From positions 62,001 to 126,000 of the forward strand of contig JAKJXP020000022.1 in the NCBI GenBank assembly GCA_022225965.2: DNA of 64,000 nt, in the 5' to 3' direction. The notes beneath the pieces are model-generated. The model saw nothing but the letters and a program-made list of their open reading frames with translations. It made no database searches and was not told the DNA's origin. Positions within the stretch are counted from its first letter, which is position 1; every line of letters begins with the position of its first letter. The translations under genes were made by a program, and so were the position numbers. Shown here piece after piece: positions 24,222 through 36,157 of this stretch. The DNA is from Diatrype stigma. Taxonomy: Eukaryota > Ascomycota > Sordariomycetes > Xylariales > Diatrypaceae.

Positions 24222-25362
24222 ATAGACCACAGAGCTGGGGGTGCTTGGTGCTTTGGGTACCAATCAGCACAAAGACGGTTGGCGTCTGTCTACCTGTAGG
24301 TTTCTCACGATCTGACGAAGAGCACGATTTCCATGGAGAGAAAAGTAACAAAAGGGGGGGAGGGGGAGGCGATAACGAAAGGAGAGAGGGGAAGTCTACC
24401 GGCGGACTTGAACATGGCAAGGTAAAGGTATCTGCCCATTGGTTGGTGTTTTTGTGATCTTGACGAAAGGATGGTTATTTTCGATTGGATCGGGCTGTGT
24501 CGCTGATGGGACACACGGGTCTGGCTAACCTAGGTTTTATAAAAAACGGGTTGTACATATTGTGCTAGGTACTCTATTGAATTGGGCTAAGACGACTGGA
24601 TGACTGATGGTTTTCGGGACCATCTCGCTCTTGTTACCACCATCGGCTATACTAACACCATGGCGAATCATTGTGGCGTGGGTTGTTTTCCTTTTATTAT
24701 TGTATATCGCGTATCGCGAAGTTAGTCCGAGTACTTTGTAACGGCTGCTGATTAGAATAAAGACGCTTGAACCACAAGGTGTATTACGCCAGATGATATC
24801 GTTTACTCGGATTCTAGGAATTTGCTTTTTTCTTGCTACTGCTACCCTATAATCACCATTCTTTCCCTTTCCCCTTCATCTCCTATCCCCCCCCCCCCCC
24901 CCCGCCGTATATCATTCCTCCCCTATCAGAACTCCACCCAGACGACGGGGTTTACTTCCCACTCCCACAAAACTCGATGAACCACATCGGCTTGCATAGT
25001 ATTCTGTCACACTGTAGCGTGCGGGTGTGGTCTGATGGCAGTTGTCGTGGGGCACGCATCGCCAACGTAGGCAGTGGAAACAAGGTCCATTGATCGGGCT
25101 CAGAACCTACAAAGTGGTAGGTAGGTAGGTAGTCAAGTGAATACGAGTGGGCCCTATTGATAGCGCGTAGAGTCCTTTCCGTGAATATAATACACCATAC
25201 CGTGTTGTTTTGCCTCGTCGCTACGCCATGTCCTAGTGCCTAACTACTCCCTCCACACAAGTACTTTTGCGCTCCCGTACCGATCGTGATGAACTTCGCT
25301 TCGCCTAGGCAGGCGGGCGAACTAGCTAGAACCCCCCCCCTGCCCAATATCGCATGTGTTAC
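24222..25362. other. Intergenic spacer
   Basis: No gene recognised. It contains a C17 run (24887-24903), an AACCTAGGTT palindrome near 24526 and a GTAGGTAGGTAG stretch near 25118-25131. Confidence 0.5.
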
Positions 25363-25977
25363 TCACGTATCCAGTACCACAAGATACCAAGCGCCAAAGC
25401 CCATGATCATCCCAACGCCAAGAACAACGATCGTGGCAGCCAGATAGCCCAGCGTCGTTTGGGGAACGGGTAGCATTGCTGCCGGGGCGTTCCCAACGAT
25501 GAGGGCCGCGACGGTATTCCTGGCGTGGGCCCCGTGCATGCCCCCGAGCCGGAATCCGCGCGGACCGGCGCCCCTGTTGGGGTTGGAAGTGCGGGAGGCG
25601 GTGGAGTGGTAGGAGTAGTGGTAGTAGTCGGAGCTTGTATTGCCGGCAGGCGTGCCGGTGGTGCGGGTTGGGGCAGACTTGTTGCCTCGACCCTCTTCTT
25701 CCTCCTTCATCATACTGCCAATGCTTTCCCTTCCCCCCTCTCCTCCCACCATGTTTCCGTTTCCTACTGCTGCTGCTGCTGCTGCTGCGTCACCGTTGTC
25801 GGGTGTGGTGTCGGTGGACGAGAAAGAGAATGATGGTGGTGACAGCGAAGAGGTCGCAGAGACGGGAATCAGTTGGCTCTGTTCCTGTTCTCTGCCGTGG
25901 TGGTGGTGGTGCTGGCGTTCTGGGGCTGGGGCTGGGACTGGCGGCGTGCTGGTCGTCGTCTCTGTCGAGGCATCCAT
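25363..25977 (-). CDS. Low-complexity protein with one C-terminal membrane span
   Basis: Open frame of 204 codons on the minus strand. The N-terminal three quarters are low complexity: Thr/Pro/Ala-rich start, HHHHH, a Ser-rich block, seven consecutive Ala from a GCA/GCT-type repeat (about 25770-25790) and acidic KEEEEGR. The end is a hydrophobic span, TLGYLAATIVVLGVGMIMGF, then GAWYLVVLDT. This suggests a tail-anchored or single-pass protein. The family is not recognised. The stop codon overlaps a perfect GTGAGT splice donor (25364-25369 on the minus strand), so the frame may instead continue into another exon to the left that I could not identify. Reality of the gene is moderately supported by the coherent hydrophobic segment. 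Confidence 0.5.
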   Translation of the reverse strand: MDASTETTTSTPPVPAPAPERQHHHHHGREQEQSQLIPVSATSSLSPPSFSFSSTDTTPDNGDAAAAAAAVGNGNMVGGEGGRESIGSMMKEEEEGRGNKSAPTRTTGTPAGNTSSDYYHYSYHSTASRTSNPNRGAGPRGFRLGGMHGAHARNTVAALIVGNAPAAMLPVPQTTLGYLAATIVVLGVGMIMGFGAWYLVVLDT

Positions 25978-27006
25978 TCGATCAGTCTTGCTTCCTGGAC
26001 TGTACTAGATTGGACTCGATCAACTGAGTGTATGTATTACTTTTCTTCTTTTCTCTCTCCCCCGGTTTGGTTTGCTTGGTTGTCTGGTTCTCGAGGCAAC
26101 CAACCACCTGGCCGGGAATTGCGCAAACACGGAATGGAAGCGCGTCCAGTTTTTCTAAAAGTCCTCAAAAGCGTTCAGAATAACGTGCAATCAGTGTTGG
26201 TGGAAGGACTTTTGAAGATTGCAGGGTTGTTGGATATGAATGATGGCGTATGTTGGAATTAGGCACGGAAAAAGGAGAGGGGGCTTCCAGTTGCAAGAAG
26301 AACGCAAGCAAGAACCTGTTTTCTGTAGTCCATCGGTGTTCCGAGCTTCTTGTTTCAGTTGGGTTTTCAGTATTTGAATAGTGATGCCAGCTTCTTTTCA
26401 TCGAAAGGTTTTGGACGAGATGTCTCGTAGATGGTGGTGGTCTTCGATCCAAATGTTACTTCATACGTTTGTCTCCGCCCCCGTGCAGGCCCCGTCCCAG
26501 TCATCTCCTGTGTATGATGGCGCTGGTAAGGCAATTCTTGGGAGTGCTTGTCCCTTGGACGTGGGTAACTACATACAATCTGTCGTAGGGAAGAGAAGGG
26601 AAATGATGTATAAAGAGCTCAGGAGATTAAGGCTGTTGGCTCGACCAATACAGTATTTATGTTCGTACGAATCGTATGGCGTGTGAACTGTATTTACCTC
26701 TCCCTTATAGGAGACGATTCTAGTCGCGAAAAGAAAGTCACCAACAGTAGAAGATCAGCTAGCACGTTCAAAATTCCTGGGACTGACAATTGCATAGCAA
26801 GAGGCATGGTAATCCCGCACATGGTCTGGTATTATTTTATTGACATTATTCATCGATTTTGTAGCGGTGCCGCCGGCTAGTATCAACACCGAACTCCTCA
26901 TATATGAGACAAGAGCGAGGGAGGGGGTTTTGGGGGTGGGAGGTTATGGGTGAAAAATATGCGAAGAGCGACCGCAGCAAAAGAATTATATATCTCTTAC
27001 TTTTAT
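25978..27006. other. Intergenic spacer
   Basis: Only short frames without family features. No repeats of note. Confidence 0.5.
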
Positions 27007-28704
27007 CTACGTCTTCCGCTTCTTCGCCCCTTTCGTGGTACTATTCGGATCCCGCCGCCGCTCCCAGATCTGCAGGTATGTCTCGCCGAGGTACAGCAGC
27101 TCCTTCTGGGTCTTCTCGACGAACAGGTCCTGGCAGACGACCCACTCGTCGCGGCCCTTGTCGCGCAGCTGGACCTTCCACGTCTTGCGCTCCTCCCCGG
27201 AGTCCGCCACGTCCTCCTTGGCGCGCACGGCCTCGTGCACCACGTTGGCGACGAGGTCGTACCAGATGGGCTCCCCCGCCGGCGGGTCGTCCTTCCCGCC
27301 CGAGCCGGGCTCGACGTACGGCGCCACGTCCAGCCCCACGCGCGCGTCGAAGGTCACGATGGTCGGGTTCCGCTCCTCCTCGACGAACTTGTTGGCCGAG
27401 AACCGCTTGACGTGGAAGGCGAGGTACGGCGGCAGCGGGTGCTGCAGCCGGTAGCGCACGCGCTGCGCGAGCCGCTCCTGCGCCGTCGCGCCGTCGTACT
27501 TGGCCAGCAGGCTCGTCAGCGGCACCTGCGGGATGATGTTGCGCTCGAGCTCGTCCTGGAACAGCGGCGCCGCGGGCAGGTCCAGCGTCAGCAGCAGGAA
27601 CCGGTGCACGTCCGTCTTGACCTCGGCCGCCTCCTCGAACCGCAGCCGGTCGTCCTGGTTCGCGCTGGAGTTGGCGTGCGAGGAGTTCGCCATGGCCGAG
27701 TCCGCGTCCGCGTCCGGCCGCCCCGCCACGGTGATGGCCTGCGACTCCATCTTCAGCTTGCCCTGGAAGATGCGCTGGACGATGCTGCTGCCCGGCTTGG
27801 CGCGGCTGCCGCCCAGGCCCAGGTGCAGGTTGTTGAGGAACCAGGAGAGGAACTCGACGGGGTCGGACTGGGCCGTCAGGTTGAAGCGCTTGTTGGACCG
27901 CAGCGAGATCTCCTGCAGCAGCTCGTGCGGCGACACGTGGTTCTTGAAGGCGCGCGGGTTCCAGATCTTGCGGAACAGGACGGCGCAGCGGCGGACGAGC
28001 TCGGGGCGCGCCGACAGGTCCTCCAGCAGGAAGAAGTTGCGCAGCGGCGCCACGTGCGACAGCGCCTGCACCACCACGTTCAGGTAGTCGTTGTCCTTGA
28101 TGTTGTTCATGCCCACGAAGCCGGGCGTGTAGGCGCGCCCGTCGAGGGTCCAGGCCGTGCGCGGCTGGCGGTCCAGCGCCACCACCTCGGCGCGCGTGTA
28201 CCGCGGGTTCGCCACGTACTTGATGTCGTCGAGCGACTTGCTCCGCACCTCGTAGCCCTCGGGCAGCACGTACACCCGCTGGGTCTCCATGTTGATGAAC
28301 ACGTGGTGGTCCTCGTCCAGCGCGTGGAAGTAGGCGTGCGACTTCGGCCCCCGCCCCTGGAAGTACTTGCCGCACACCAGGCACGCGTACACGTTGATGT
28401 TGGACAGGCTGACCGAGCACAGCTTTTCGAAGTCGAAGTCCAGCACGTTGCGGTCGATCGTGTCGAGGTACAGGTCGTCGTACCCTTCGGTCGGCGCCGT
28501 TTGCCGTATGGGCGCCTTGGCGGGCTCGTCCTCCATGTCGTCATCGTCATCGTCGTCGTCTGGCCTCACATCTGGTGTTGAACCTGAAGTCCCGTTGCCG
28601 TTGCCGTTGAACTCTGAGCCATCGTCGAATCGCGACCGTTTTGATGCGGGTGAGGCAATGTCCAGCAGCTCTTCTAGAGCTTCTGACGCATATCTTTTGG
28701 TCAT
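27007..28704 (-). CDS. USP39/Sad1-like U4/U6.U5 tri-snRNP assembly factor
   Basis: Intronless, 565 aa. It is required for addition of U4/U6 and U5 to form the tri-snRNP and for splicing in the nucleus. N-terminus: basic and acidic tracts (SPASKRSRFDDG, eight Asp). A UBP-type zinc finger follows (CSVSLSNINVYACLVCGKYFQGRG, HAYFHALDEDHHVFIN). The ubiquitin-hydrolase fold begins at FVGMNNIKDNDYLNVVVQAL. The position of the catalytic Cys of active USPs is Asp here, as expected for this inactive family. C-terminal landmarks are YLAFHVKRFSANKF and WVVCQDLFVEKTQKELLYLGETYLQIWER. Very high GC leaves two other long frames open across the locus (26950-28581 plus, 27041-28420 minus); these are shadows. 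Confidence 0.95.
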   Translation of the reverse strand: MTKRYASEALEELLDIASPASKRSRFDDGSEFNGNGNGTSGSTPDVRPDDDDDDDDMEDEPAKAPIRQTAPTEGYDDLYLDTIDRNVLDFDFEKLCSVSLSNINVYACLVCGKYFQGRGPKSHAYFHALDEDHHVFINMETQRVYVLPEGYEVRSKSLDDIKYVANPRYTRAEVVALDRQPRTAWTLDGRAYTPGFVGMNNIKDNDYLNVVVQALSHVAPLRNFFLLEDLSARPELVRRCAVLFRKIWNPRAFKNHVSPHELLQEISLRSNKRFNLTAQSDPVEFLSWFLNNLHLGLGGSRAKPGSSIVQRIFQGKLKMESQAITVAGRPDADADSAMANSSHANSSANQDDRLRFEEAAEVKTDVHRFLLLTLDLPAAPLFQDELERNIIPQVPLTSLLAKYDGATAQERLAQRVRYRLQHPLPPYLAFHVKRFSANKFVEEERNPTIVTFDARVGLDVAPYVEPGSGGKDDPPAGEPIWYDLVANVVHEAVRAKEDVADSGEERKTWKVQLRDKGRDEWVVCQDLFVEKTQKELLYLGETYLQIWERRRDPNSTTKGAKKRKT

Positions 28705-29454
28705 GGCAAGCTTCGGTACGAGGGGCAGTCAGTCTGTGCAGTAATTGATTTGGCCAATGTCATGAGTAATCAATCGTCTTCGTCTATCGAGGGTCAAAGG
28801 CGAGCTCGGCTGGGAAGTTTGATGTGATGTTGAGGCTGTTGATGTCAATGCTCGGGTGGAAATTTGGGGACGTCGGGACGAAGCTACAGAAGCTACAGAA
28901 GCTACGGAGGTGCAAGGCTTACAGGGGTTTCTGTTAGGAGTTGAAGGAACCACAAATACTTTTAGGTACTTGTATCTACCAAATTTGTAGCTGTTATGGT
29001 TGCTGTAACCACCTACCTAGGTAAGTACCATGACGTACTTAGCGCCCCTCCACTCCAAGTTCATGTGCATAAGTCCCTGATCGATAAAGCACGATGGCAG
29101 ACAAATGCTGCAGGTGCTAATGTGCTATAACTACCTCCCAAGGTACCTAATCAAACGCTACTTATTACTGAACGGAGCTATGCAAGTCTGGATGCGTGTC
29201 TAGGTGTATCATGATGTCTACTACCTAGGTACCTATGTAGAAGGCTAATGGATACCGGTACAAAGAGGACATAGTCCTCATCACCGTCACTTTCAAGTCA
29301 CCTCGTCGTAGCTACGTACCTCGTTGTCAAGCGACTGGTGGATCTCCTTACCAATATCTAAGGTTCAAATGGGGGTAAAAATATATCTAGTATTGGGTAT
29401 CATGCTATTAATCGCTAATTCATTTCATTCGTAGTCCCATCCCATCATTCCCGT
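28705..29454. other. Intergenic spacer
   Basis: About 750 bp between the USP39-like start and the ES2 stop. Two TACCTAGGTA palindromes (29014-29023, 29222-29231) lie here. A GAAGCTACA-type tandem lies near 28880-28905. No gene. Confidence 0.55.
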
Positions 29455-30801
29455 TCACTTCAAGGCCTGCTTCAGTTTTGATCCTTTCGCCTTCCCCGGC
29501 GTGCTCTCCGCACCGAATGGTGTTCTTGGCGTACTACTCCCGCTTCGTCCTATCTTGCTCCAGAGCCGCTGGGCCGCAGGCGTCAGGTCCTCGGTGGACA
29601 CACGAGGGCTGTTGGGGAATTTCGGCACAGGCGTTTTGTCCACCTTTCCAGTCATGCCAACCTTGGAGGAGAGCCGCTTGGACTGCGATATCCTGTCGAC
29701 CATGCGATGGTGCAACGCCTCTCGCCTGCTCTGCTCCCTGATGGTAAAGGGATTGGTCGTCGCGTCGCCAGGGCCTAGGTCGATCACAGGCGCGGCTTTC
29801 GGCGTCTCATACGCGGGTTGCTCATCGTCTACGAACGCGTACCCGTTCACCCTAGGCGTTTCGCCGCCTCCCGCCGTCGTCGAATTTGCGTCGCTGCCGA
29901 CTCTCTTTCCAGCTATGGCGTCTCGCACAGCGGATAATGAGGGGGAAGGTGGTACCGAGTCCTCGTCACTGATCTTCGGAATTGGCATCCTCGTGTTTTC
30001 GTAGTTGACACCTTTCGGAGCCGCCCTGGACTCGGCTTCTGCCTTCTCGATCCTGGTTTCCATGGCATCCTCTATGCCGTCGGGGATGAACATAAACTCA
30101 TTGTTCGGTTTGAACTTCCACGTATCAGCCTGAGCCGGCCGCTCGTCTTTGTCCTTGATTGCCATCCTGTCCTTCTTGAACCCATCGTCCGTCAGACTCC
30201 GCGTCTCCGACAGTTTCGCCTCGACTCGCTTCTGTGCCAGCTGCATTTTTGAGGGCAGCTTGTTCCCGGACCAGAGCCATGCGTACTTCTCTGCCCTCTT
30301 CGAGTTCTGCTTGTCCAGTAGCTTGTAGAAGCTCTCGTTGTCCTCGCTCGTGTATTTGGATTGGAACGCGCCCAGGCTCATATTGACGTCGATTTCGACC
30401 TTGTCCTCCGCTACGCTGGTTCTTGTCGATGCGACTGATGTGGACGCGGGGGTATCTCCAGCGAAGTTGGTTGGCGTTTGTGAGCCCGGTGCCAGTGACG
30501 TACCTCTCCTCGCCCTATGGCGGCCAGGAGTCATGACCTGCTGTAGTCGTCGGCTTGCGTTTGCTATCCATGCTTGATCTTTGGATTCCAGGGCATCTAG
30601 GTATTCCCGCTGGGTCTCGCTTTCCAGAAGCCCCGGGAAGTAATCTCGCGCGATGATCTGTGATAGCGCATCGGTGTAGCTGTCTTCGTCGATGACCTTC
30701 TTTGGCCTTTTGATTCGTTTCGTGGGCGGTGGCGGGGGCATCAACTCCATATCGGTCCTCTTGCGGACGAGGGCCGTGGAGGTTTTCCCATCAGGCTCCA
30801 T
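29455..30801 (-). CDS. ES2/DGCR14-family nuclear protein (Bis1-like)
   Basis: Intronless, 448 aa from the ATG at 30801. The family consists of nuclear proteins linked to the spliceosome (Es2/ESS-2, fission yeast Bis1). Visible blocks: VRKRTDMELMPPPPPTKRIKRPKKVIDEDSYTDALS, IIARDYFPGLLE (family hallmark), the central SLGAFQSKYTSEDNESFYKLLDKQN and KYAWLWSGNKLPSKM, DTWKFKPNNEFMFIPDG, KGVNYENTRMP and the C-terminal TPAAQRLWSKIG. The frame is open for 64 further codons upstream (ATG 30993), but those residues do not resemble the family. I therefore chose the Met directly before the conserved basic block. Confidence 0.92.
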   Translation of the reverse strand: MEPDGKTSTALVRKRTDMELMPPPPPTKRIKRPKKVIDEDSYTDALSQIIARDYFPGLLESETQREYLDALESKDQAWIANASRRLQQVMTPGRHRARRGTSLAPGSQTPTNFAGDTPASTSVASTRTSVAEDKVEIDVNMSLGAFQSKYTSEDNESFYKLLDKQNSKRAEKYAWLWSGNKLPSKMQLAQKRVEAKLSETRSLTDDGFKKDRMAIKDKDERPAQADTWKFKPNNEFMFIPDGIEDAMETRIEKAEAESRAAPKGVNYENTRMPIPKISDEDSVPPSPSLSAVRDAIAGKRVGSDANSTTAGGGETPRVNGYAFVDDEQPAYETPKAAPVIDLGPGDATTNPFTIREQSRREALHHRMVDRISQSKRLSSKVGMTGKVDKTPVPKFPNSPRVSTEDLTPAAQRLWSKIGRSGSSTPRTPFGAESTPGKAKGSKLKQALK

Positions 30802-32035
30802 CTTCGTGTGTCGTGCTGTATCTATGTCGTGTTGTTTCAACGTGTGCGGGATCGGAATGCTGGGGAGGAGAAGAGTTGGCGCAAGAGCAATGATGGTTGA
30901 TGGGGCTGTCAACCTTGAAGGAGACACCTGGGCCGGGGGTACATACATTATTCCGGAGATCTGCCGGGTGGCGATGGAGCCCGCCTGAAGCACCTGTCAG
31001 CTGCAACGGCTGATCAGCTGAAACCCAGGCTGCACCTGCACTTCCATATCTCCGAGTACGAAGTACCTGTATGTAGTAAGCTGACAGATTACTTTGGAAT
31101 CTGTTCCCAACCTATAGGTTAGTCATCAATAGTTATAGCCACCTGCAGTTCCATGGTTGCTACATATGTAAGTACTGTCGATCTTATTCGGGAGCTCTTA
31201 TTCTGACGGCGACACCTCCTATGCCCCGGCGAACTACCGAACCCATTGCCTTTGTTTCTAAACGCACCCAAGCCACACAGAAACTTTGTACGAAGTAGAA
31301 AGTCTGCCTAGCATACCTACGCGCTGGATAGACCCGTGTTATGCCTACTTGATCAGCGTGCAGCCGTGTCAGCCAGCTATACACCCCCACAATCTTTGTT
31401 GGGGGCTAAGCCTGCAGCGGGCGGCAGTTCGACAAATCATGCGGTAGCAAAAGTAGTGCGCTGCGGGTATCGATGGAGAAAGCCCCCGCTTGGGCGCTTG
31501 AAATGGATATTTCCATAAGGTACTTCCCCCCTGTCTCTTCTTTAAGCCGAACTGTCATATTTATAGGGGAGATATGATTGCCATACGGCAATTATTGGCT
31601 GGGTTGCATCTGGTAGTCAAAGAAGTCAGAAAAGACCGCAGAGCAAAGACACAGCCATCAGGGATACGCTAGCCTCAAATGCGACAGATCAAAAAAACAG
31701 ATGGATCAAACGACTCTTGAAGAAGTTAAACCTATATGACGGGCCAATCATCGAGCGGCATCTTTATGCAGTTGGTGATATCGACGTCCATCATCTGCAA
31801 CCTAGTAGCCGCAACCTTCCAGCTCTGATCGCTGTTCTAGGTACCTGGTCTTAATATAATGGCAGCCAATAATACATAGAATAGTATATTATAAGTACAT
31901 GATAACTAGAGTGTATCTCCTGCTGACATGTTTGTCTTCAGCCCTCTCAGTACCATGATTTGATACCAGAGTCTTGAAACTGAAGCGTTCTCGCTCGTTC
32001 CTCTACAAGAACAATCTGTGAACTAAAATAATGCA
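30802..32035. other. Intergenic spacer at the start of the accessory half
   Basis: No gene recognised. Composition becomes AT-richer toward 31700-32000, marking the transition from housekeeping genes to the accessory region. Confidence 0.5.
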
Positions 32036-35000
32036 ATGGGGTCCTCCGAAGCCTCACGGTCAGCCCAGAGTATTACTTCTCAATCACAAATCAACTTGTC
32101 AAGGGAAGATTCCACGGATAGATATATCCCCTTGGGACAGATCAGCCACCAGCATTCTCGCACGTCTCAATTACACGAGAATCCACATCCACTCGACACG
32201 TCTGGGACCGAAAATACGAGGCATCATGAACCCAAAAGCCAAGATCGCCTGCCCACAAAATCTCACGGCGAAGCTGACATAGGTAAGCCCCGGCTATAGT
32301 GATGTTCGTTGGTCCTTGATGTTAACATAGGGGGGATGGCCAGAGAACACCGGCTGGAAACCATGGTCGATGAGAGCACCTTCTCTCATCATATACATGA
32401 TAGTCACTCTTGCGTTAGCCGGACTCATCGAGGCTTTAGCCCAGATAAGCCAACGAGATGGAGCTCTTGTGACAGCTGCTTCTCCCGACGAATTTACTTC
32501 TCTTACTACCTTTAGTTATCTATTTCTGCCTACTATATTAGCTGTCCTGTACAGCTTAGCTTGGAGCTGGATAGATTTGGATATCAAACGGAGTGAGCAA
32601 TCATCCCATCCCCATAGGTCCCATTCTCATCATGAATACTTACTAACGGGGAAACCATAGTACAGCCATGGTTAGAGTTATCTCGGCCTGAAGGTGCGAC
32701 GGCGGAAAACTCGCTCCTACTTGATTATCCTTTCGAGTTCATCGTTTTCGTCCCATTCAGCGCAGCTCGAAGAAGGTGAGTCGTGTTCCCCAAAACGCTT
32801 CAGCAACATACCTCGAGAAAATCGCATGGTTCCTAGTTGTATTAAATGATGTTGAGGCTGATTCGACTCAGACATTGGCCAGTTTTCCTCGCTGGCGTGA
32901 TCATAGTAATCATTTTCTGGACTATTACTCCCTTGCAGTCTGCCATTTTCACCACGGGGCCTGTGACGGTCACATCTCAAGTCCCATTCAATGCTTCTAC
33001 AGGGTTAATGCCTATGTCGGAACAAGCAGAACTTCTTGATCTAGAAGTCTTGATCAATGCTTATGCGGTAACATGGTTGCAACAAGCATCACCTTCGTTC
33101 ACAACACGCGAATATGCCTTGCTTCCAGCGGAGAGTCGCGATACTTCGGTTACCACTGGTACAAACACGACATTCACTATTGATACCACGAAACTCTCAA
33201 CTGGATTGTCTTGTTCCCCTGGGATACTCGAAGTCCCACCAGGATGGGATGGAGCTAGAAACATAAGTAACGGCAGAGGGTGCAAGTATGAGGGGCTAGA
33301 TATCACGGGAGGTGATTCCATACCGAACTCTTTGCTTTACGTTGGCTATCATGGTAGCGCCTACGCTGATCCAGGTCTCGAAGATTCCCAATGCTCCAAA
33401 AACTCCACCCACCAGATTCTGATAGCTTGGTCTTCTCTCAGAGAAAACCTTGTGAGGGTGGCTCCTCAGCATGAAATAGACCGGAACTTGACATCTTTAT
33501 ACTGTGAGACACAGTATTGGAAGCAACGGGTGTCTGCTACTGTTTCGGCCGACAGCCTAGAACCTATTGACCAGTCTGTCGTACCGCTTGGCCCACGTGA
33601 GGTTCTTACAGAAGATGAGTTCAACTCCACAGCGTTCGAATTCATCCTCAACAACGGCGTACAGCCTGACTTCCGAAAGAACACTTCTTTCATTGAGCGT
33701 CTCGATCCATCTTGGCGGTTACCTGATGCCCACACACTCTTGAGGAACCGTATCTATCCCATAGTTGGATTTGCTCTCGGGCTATATGACCTCGCCGTTG
33801 ACGAATATGTCAGTGAGGCTGACCTTACAACCGCTTTTGAGAAAGCCCATCAGCTTTTGTTCTCCTCTGCTATCGACAGGATCCGCCCGAAAGGGGGCAT
33901 ATTATCAAGTGAGACTTCGGGCTCCGTTTCTTCCATCCGTTATGGGGTTTCGGTGAACAGAACTTTTGCAGCTGTTGTTGAAGGTCTTTTGTTGCTCGTT
34001 GCCTTGCTTACAGCGCTGCTTACATACGTGTGCCAGACTAGCCGCAGCAAGCTTATATCAGACCCTGGCTCGATCGATGCCCTCCTAAAGATCATCCGGA
34101 ACAGCACGGACGCGAAGTTGGTCTTTATGAACAAGGACTTTGCCGATGAAAGTAGCCTTCGACATGGGTTGGAAGACTTCACGTTCTCTCTTGATGCTAT
34201 AACAGAAGACAACGGGTCAAAACTTCAGCTCACGGTCACAAAGCCAGGGGAATCAGATATCGCCATCGACTATACCAAGCTGAGCCCGACTGGTCTAGGT
34301 GGTCATTACCTCCCAGCCAAGCCCATGGCATTGCAAGCTTGGGTCGGAGCTCTTCTAATATATGTCCTAGCATCTGTGATAATTTTGCTATCTTACCTCA
34401 AACGAGAGGAGGTCTTGCGAGGAGGTGAGTGCATTCCTTCACACCGCCAGGCCGCTCAACTAATTATGAACGTAGGGCTGCCCCAACCATCTGATCGACC
34501 CCTGGTTCAGCAGATTTTAGAGAATTACATCCCGACGGCATTTGCAACATTGATCGAGCCCATTTGGGTTTTGTTCAATCGTTTGTTATGCTTGACGCAG
34601 CCTTTCAAAGACCTATGGAATCAGCGAAGCAAAGCCCCCCGCTCCATGGCATCGAAATACGCTGCAATTCCTCCACAACTTGCTATATGGCACTCTCTCA
34701 AGAATAAGCATTACGTTTTGACCCTTGTTTGCTCGACTTGTCTTCTGGTTAATGTCCTGGCCGTTGGACTGAGCGGTCTTTTCAATGAAGAGCCAGTAGC
34801 CATTGACCGACCAATGCAGTTCCGACCTACTTATGCCGCTGATATCACCAACTCAACATACAATATGTTTGAGGGCTACATTAAGATTAGTGCCAATGCA
34901 TACAATGATCACTATTTCGTTACCTTGGCCAATTTGTCATATAGCACCCCCCTACCTCCGTGGCTCACAGACGAGTACTTCTTCCCATTGGTTATCTCAG

Positions 35001-36157
35001 AAGAGCTTCTGAATTCTGGATCAAATCCATCGACAGTCCGAACCCGAGGATTTGGTGTTGCGCCTTCGTGTTCTCCTTTGAGCTCATACAACGAGTCGAT
35101 ACTGGTTTGGAGGGGAGAGGGCGCCAACCAAGATTCGGTGGTATGCAACACAACGATACCAAATTACCCCAGGGAGTTCGGTCAAACAGGGAGCTCATTT
35201 GCTTATGAGATTGTGGCACCGATGTCCGCGACAGACACCGTGGTGGATGACGTGGGCCTATGTCTGGAAGTTCTTGCAGTTGGGTGGGCCCGAGGCATAG
35301 CTGGTAGCAAGACAGCAGTCAACGTCGTTAATTCGACAGGCATGGGCTGTAAACCAGTTATCACTACAAGGGAGTTTGAACTGGTTATAGATGGCGATGG
35401 TCGGGTGATCCATGCAGAGGCATTGGGCGATGCTAGTGAAGCCTTTCCGAATTCGACGTTCGCGGCAGAGGTGATCAAGGAAGCGAACCAGCGTTTCCGC
35501 TACTCCAGCCAGGAGACTTGGCACAACGATACGATAACGAACGATTGGATAAACTATTTCCTCCAAACAATGGATGTTGACGATCTGGCCCTGGTAGATC
35601 CATCGGCAGAAGTCCTAGACCTGCGGGATATGATCCCAAAGGTTGAACGAGTATATAAACGGACGTTTGCGGCGTTCCTCTCGCTGACACCAGAATTGTT
35701 CAGCAAGTACGATGAAGACGGTCCTACCTTGACTGGAGTCCAAGCGATCTCTGAGACGCGGCTGTTCATGTCCCAAATTGCCTTCATCATCACCATGACG
35801 GTACTTGCGATCAATCTCGTCACGGCGATTCTGATCTACTGGCGCGGAAACATCGTCTTCCTCCCTAGGATGCCATCAACCATCGGCTCGATATTGGGCT
35901 ATACTGCAGCAAGTCGCATAGCGACCGAAGATTTCATGGGATGTCATCGAAAACAAGAGGTAGAGAAGCCTAAGTTTGGTTTCGGTCGCTATATCGGTAC
36001 CGATGGGAAAGCTCACCTGGGAATCGACGTGGACCCCTATGTGGTTCCGGTGAGCTTGAAGGCGCTGAAGAGAGGGGATACGAGAGCCCCAAACTCTACG
36101 CTGGAGCGACTCCGGCGGCTTGTGAGAAGACCGGCGCCTGATAAGATATGGCTTTGA
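32036..36157 (+). CDS. Large multi-pass membrane protein with two DUF3433 domains
   Basis: Proposed exons: 32036-32282 (disordered N-terminus), 32331-32592, 32661-32775 and 32872-36157. The last three join perfectly. The exon-2 frame opens with WPENTGWKPWSM and the spans SLIIYMIVTLALAGLIEAL and LFLPTILAVLYSLAWSWIDLD. It continues PWLELSRPEGATAENSLLLDYPFEF (DUF3433 signature), then HWPVFLAGVIIVIIFW. An extracytosolic loop with many NxS/T sites follows, then a second set of spans (AWVGALLIYVLASVIILL, HYVLTLVCSTCLLVNVLAV, IAFIITMTVLAINLVTAIL). This doubled architecture is typical of fungal DUF3433 proteins of about 1,200-1,300 aa; function unknown. Exon 1 does not join exon 2 in frame: one base too many lies in a G run at 32330-32335. 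Translation may instead start at Met 32370, or the allele may carry an indel. Confidence 0.8.

Noticed and set aside
26950..28581. Long plus-strand frame (543 codons) opposite the USP39-like gene, and a 459-codon minus frame (27041-28420)
   Set aside because: Both are by-products of very high GC in the USP39 coding sequence. Their peptides are Arg/Val/Leu or Arg/Gly/Ala-rich with no family features.
30802..30993. N-terminal extension of ES2 to ATG 30993
   Set aside because: The 64 extra residues do not resemble the family, which begins with the basic block after 30801.
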